From CAZXIY01 sp964640935 (GTDB lineage: Archaea; Thermoplasmatota; Thermoplasmata; Methanomassiliicoccales; Methanomethylophilaceae), in the NCBI GenBank assembly GCA_964640935.1, contig CAZXIY010000028.1, forward strand, positions 1 through 15,883: DNA of 15,883 bases, read 5' to 3'. The notes beneath the pieces are model-generated. The model did no database searches. It was not told the DNA's origin and worked only from the letters and a program-made list of their open reading frames with translations. A program made the translations under genes and the position numbers. This document shows positions 14,141 through 15,883 of the stretch, piece by piece (position 1 is the stretch's first letter; each line of letters opens with the position of its first letter).

Positions 14141-14235
14141 TTCGGAATCAGGTCGTTGTATTAATGACTGTCGAATCGATAATTCGTGTGACGTCGGCGG
14201 GAATAAGACGCTGGGTGTGCCGTCGCATCCATAAA

Positions 14236-14245
14236 GCTTATTTAC
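14236..14245 (+). promoter_or_regulatory. TATA box of tRNA-Leu
   Basis: GCTTATTTAC is centred near 14240, about 30 nt before the first tRNA base at 14271, predicting a 5' leader of about 5 nt. The RNase P RNA promoter faces the other way about 75 bp to the left. Confidence 0.45.
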
Positions 14246-14270
14246 TGCATCCTTATTGGGTCAGATAAGT

Positions 14271-14357
14271 GCAAGGGTAGTCAAGCATGGCCAACGACGC
14301 AAGGTTGAGGGCCTTGTCCTTAGTGGTCCGCGAGTTCAAATCTCGTCCCTTGCACCA
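14271..14357 (+). tRNA. tRNA-Leu (GAG)
   Basis: The acceptor stem pairs GCAAGGG (14271-14277) with CCCTTGC (14347-14353); A at 14354 is the discriminator and CCA (14355-14357) is encoded. The anticodon arm is CAAGG-TTGAGGG-CCTTG, giving anticodon GAG, which reads CUC/CUU leucine codons. The T arm is GCGAG-TTCAAAT-CTCGT. A long variable arm between CCTTG and GCGAG makes it a class II tRNA, as expected for leucine. No intron is seen. An integrase remnant begins 43 bp past its 3' end, so this tRNA is a likely integration site. Confidence 0.95.
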
Positions 14358-14400
14358 ATCGTGCCTACCCAGATGCTTTCGTTAAGCACTGTTAAAAATT

Positions 14401-14769
14401 TCACCAGATCTGCCTCGCGCGGTCGACTGCCGAATTCTGAGTAACACGGCAGTAATTGTTCTCTGTTGTCTTCGTGTTAGCATGGCCCATCAGACGCGAT
14501 ACCGACTCTATGTCGAGACCGGCGTTCACATACTGCTGGCCGAACGTTCTGCGGCACATTCTGAGGTCGAATTTGACGTCCAAATCCTGCTCCACAGTGA
14601 CCTTGATCATGCGTATCCCGTTGTCGCTCATATGGCCCGAAGGGGTCTGAATAGTGGGGAATATTGCATGGGAAGAATTGCCGTTGATGTTCAACCAATT
14701 TTTCCGTAGGTGAACATAGGATTCGATTATCGGATGTATGTCGGTATCTCCCTGATAACAGAGTTTCAC
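14401..14769 (-). pseudogene. Tyrosine recombinase (integrase), C-terminal remnant
   Basis: The open frame of 122 codons from GTG 14769 holds only the C-terminal half of a tyrosine integrase catalytic domain. FDLRMCRRTFGQQYVNAGLD carries the box II arginine (R73, with R70 where His is usual). LMGHANTKTTENNYCRV carries the second histidine H96 and the nucleophile Y106. The core-binding domain and the first catalytic arginine are missing, and an in-frame TGA lies a few codons upstream, inside an inverted repeat. The family usually has about 300 or more residues. The stop codon end faces the tRNA-Leu 3' end, as in tRNA-targeting integrated elements. It is probably a decayed element; a split or very short active form is unlikely. 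Confidence 0.8.
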
Positions 14770-14802
14770 ATCATGCGGTCATCACCGCGTGATGTAAAAC
14801 TC
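14761..14802. repeat. Long imperfect inverted repeat at the integrase break
   Basis: The 19-base arms GAGTTTCACATCATGCGGT (14761-14779) and ACCGCGTGATGTAAAACTC (14784-14802) pair at 17 of 19 positions around a CATC loop. The left arm contains the first codons of the integrase remnant. This may be a hairpin from an excised small element, a recombination junction, or an attachment/recombinase site. It is too strong to be accounted for by coding. Confidence 0.6.
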
Positions 14803-15194
14803 CGCTTTCCGAAATCATCTCTGTTCAGACCATATGATCTCATTTGTGTCTGGGGCCATTTTCGTATAGCTGATTTCGTGGTGGGTTCTATAAGAGCAAA
14901 GTATGAACAGCAAGACAGCAGTCTATTTGAGATAATGAGGAAGAATTTCCGTCGCCCGTGAGTACAAATGGCCACCATCAGGCAACCGAAACACGGGTCT
15001 TATCGGGATGACTAACGACGTATCTGTGAGTATTTAATACTCGTCATTAAAGAATGATACAATTCAGATGCAAGAACTATTGTGGCACTATGTTTGCTTA
15101 AGCCAGCAAAATGGTCATATCATTCACATTATCAGTCTATCTGCGAGATATATACGGTACATTGATGAATGTGGGCATCCAGAATAAAGGGAAA
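14803..15194. other. Gene-poor, AT-richer stretch, probable element remnant
   Basis: I see no credible gene here. Short frames on either strand (for example 14710-14961 plus and 14766-14978 minus) have no recognisable domain, no supported start and a composition unlike neighbouring genes. The base composition is visibly richer in A and T than the flanking operon and aquaporin gene. A perfect dyad GAGTATT-T-AATACTC occurs at 15028-15042. The stretch sits between an integrase remnant and the aquaporin 3' end and most likely is the decayed interior of the same element. No copy of the tRNA-Leu 3' end was found in it. Confidence 0.4.
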
Positions 15195-15216
15195 GAGGGA
15201 GGTCGCGACCCCCCTC
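15195..15216 (-). terminator. GC-rich hairpin after the aquaporin gene
   Basis: GAGGGAGGTCG (15195-15205) and CGACCCCCCTC (15206-15216) form an 11-bp dyad with one mismatch, 12 nt beyond the aquaporin TAA. On the minus strand it is followed by the T-rich TCTTTCCCTTTATT, consistent with a transcription terminator. Confidence 0.55.
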
Positions 15217-15227
15217 TGTAAGCGGTT

Positions 15228-15883
15228 TTATTGTGCGTTCTTCGCCGGTCTGAAGTATTTCCAGACGAATCCGGCGATCAAGGCTCCGACCAACGGGGCC
15301 ACGATGAACAGCCAAACCTGTTCCATCGGAACGGATGTGGTTGTCAGCATGAGCAGGGCCGGGCCGAAGCTCCTTGCGGGATTGACCGACGTGCCGGTCA
15401 GGCAGATGCCGAGCAGGTGGACGAACGTCAGGGTGAGGCCGATGACGATACCCGCCTGTGCGGACGTCTTCTCGGACGATGTGACGCCGAGGACGGTGCA
15501 TACGAAGACGAAGGTCAGGATGACCTCGACGAGGAATGCTCCGAGCATGCTGATGTGGAGCATGGATTCGTTGTCGTAGCCGTTCTGTCCAAGGGTGAAT
15601 ACGGTATCGACGAGGCCGCAGCTGGATACGATAGCGTACAGGAGAGCGGCGCCGATGATGGCACCTATGAACTGGAAGATTATGTAGAAAACGAGATCTT
15701 TTTTGCTCAGGCGGCCGTCGATGAACATGCCCAGCGAAACAGCGGGGTTGACGTGGCAGCCGGAAACGTTGCCGATGAAGTATGCTCCGGCGACGATCGA
15801 TAGACCGAACGCGAGAGCGATCGCGACGACGCGGCCTGCGTTGTCCATACCGGCGTATGCGGTGACCGCCGCCACGCCACATC
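15228..15883 (-). CDS. Aquaporin (MIP family), 5' end beyond right edge
   Basis: The frame is open to the window edge and encodes the last 217 or so residues of a MIP channel. The first visible residues (CGVAAVTAYAGMDN) match the end of membrane helix 1, so the true start lies outside; the GTG at 15875 is not the start. Both pore motifs are present: HVNPAVS and SVNPARS. The selectivity-filter positions match E. coli AqpZ (Phe in LAFGL, His in TFVHLLGI, Thr and Arg in TGTSVNPAR), which predicts water rather than glycerol selectivity. Archaeal AqpM has Ile in place of the His, so this one is AqpZ-like. It has about five further membrane helices and a basic C-terminus, WKYFRPAKNAQ. Confidence 0.92.
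   Translation of the reverse strand, partial: CGVAAVTAYAGMDNAGRVVAIALAFGLSIVAGAYFIGNVSGCHVNPAVSLGMFIDGRLSKKDLVFYIIFQFIGAIIGAALLYAIVSSCGLVDTVFTLGQNGYDNESMLHISMLGAFLVEVILTFVFVCTVLGVTSSEKTSAQAGIVIGLTLTFVHLLGICLTGTSVNPARSFGPALLMLTTTSVPMEQVWLFIVAPLVGALIAGFVWKYFRPAKNAQ

Noticed and set aside
14710..14978. Short frames on both strands next to the integrase remnant
   Set aside because: I looked for the missing integrase half here. Neither the plus frame (14710-14961) nor the minus frame (14766-14978) shows core-binding or catalytic residues.
14358..15227. Second copy of the tRNA-Leu 3' end (attachment site repeat)
   Set aside because: I searched by eye for GTTCAAATCTCG or CCCTTGCACCA and found none in the window, so no att pair is reported.
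1..15883. CRISPR arrays, insertion sequences, rRNA
   Set aside because: No regularly spaced repeats, no transposase motifs and no rRNA signatures seen on either strand.

Overview
The window is archaeal and comes from a methanogen. It carries most of the MCR activation genes (atwA, mcrC and six methanogenesis marker genes), archaeal TATA boxes at about -26, an archaeal RNase P RNA and a tRNA-Leu with an encoded CCA. Gene order, a DUF2111-type protein upstream and the absence of TAG among 17 visible stop codons point to Methanomassiliicoccales (Thermoplasmata), whose members decode TAG as pyrrolysine. The order-level placement is an inference; 'methanogenic archaeon' is firm.

Layout. 1-479 (-): 5' part of an unrecognised gene running off the left edge. 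533-823 (+): AhpD/carboxymuconolactone decarboxylase-like protein. 824-2087 (-): two-gene unit of a winged-helix DUF4443/DUF2111-like protein followed by a small four-cysteine protein. 2088-2235: divergent promoter region. 2236-10021 (+): nine-gene operon atwA-mcrC-mmp3-mmp6-mmp5-mmp15-mmp17-mmp7 plus a GIY-YIG (DUF123) gene, with start/stop overlaps at nearly every junction. 10110-11717 (+): GlcD-like FAD-linked oxidase with its own promoter and a strong hairpin terminator. 11778-13693 (-): membrane-anchored repeat protein followed by a HAD phosphatase. 13831-14140 (-): RNase P RNA, absent from any protein-based reading. 14271-14357 (+): tRNA-Leu(GAG). 14401-14769 (-): C-terminal remnant of a tyrosine recombinase. 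14770-15227: low-coding, AT-richer stretch with inverted repeats, probably the decayed rest of the integrated element. 15228-15883 (-): aquaporin running off the right edge.

How it works together. The 2236-9596 block encodes the ATPase (component A2/AtwA), McrC and marker proteins 3, 7 and 17, known from methanogens as parts of the ATP-dependent complex that reduces the nickel of coenzyme F430 in methyl-coenzyme M reductase (MCR), along with markers 5, 6 and 15. Marker 15 is a BadF/HgdC-type ATPase with cysteines placed as in Fe-S activator proteins. The divergent DUF2111 protein is a candidate regulator of this operon. First genes of transcription units look leaderless (TATA centre 25-28 nt from the start codon), whereas internal operon genes use Shine-Dalgarno sites or overlaps.
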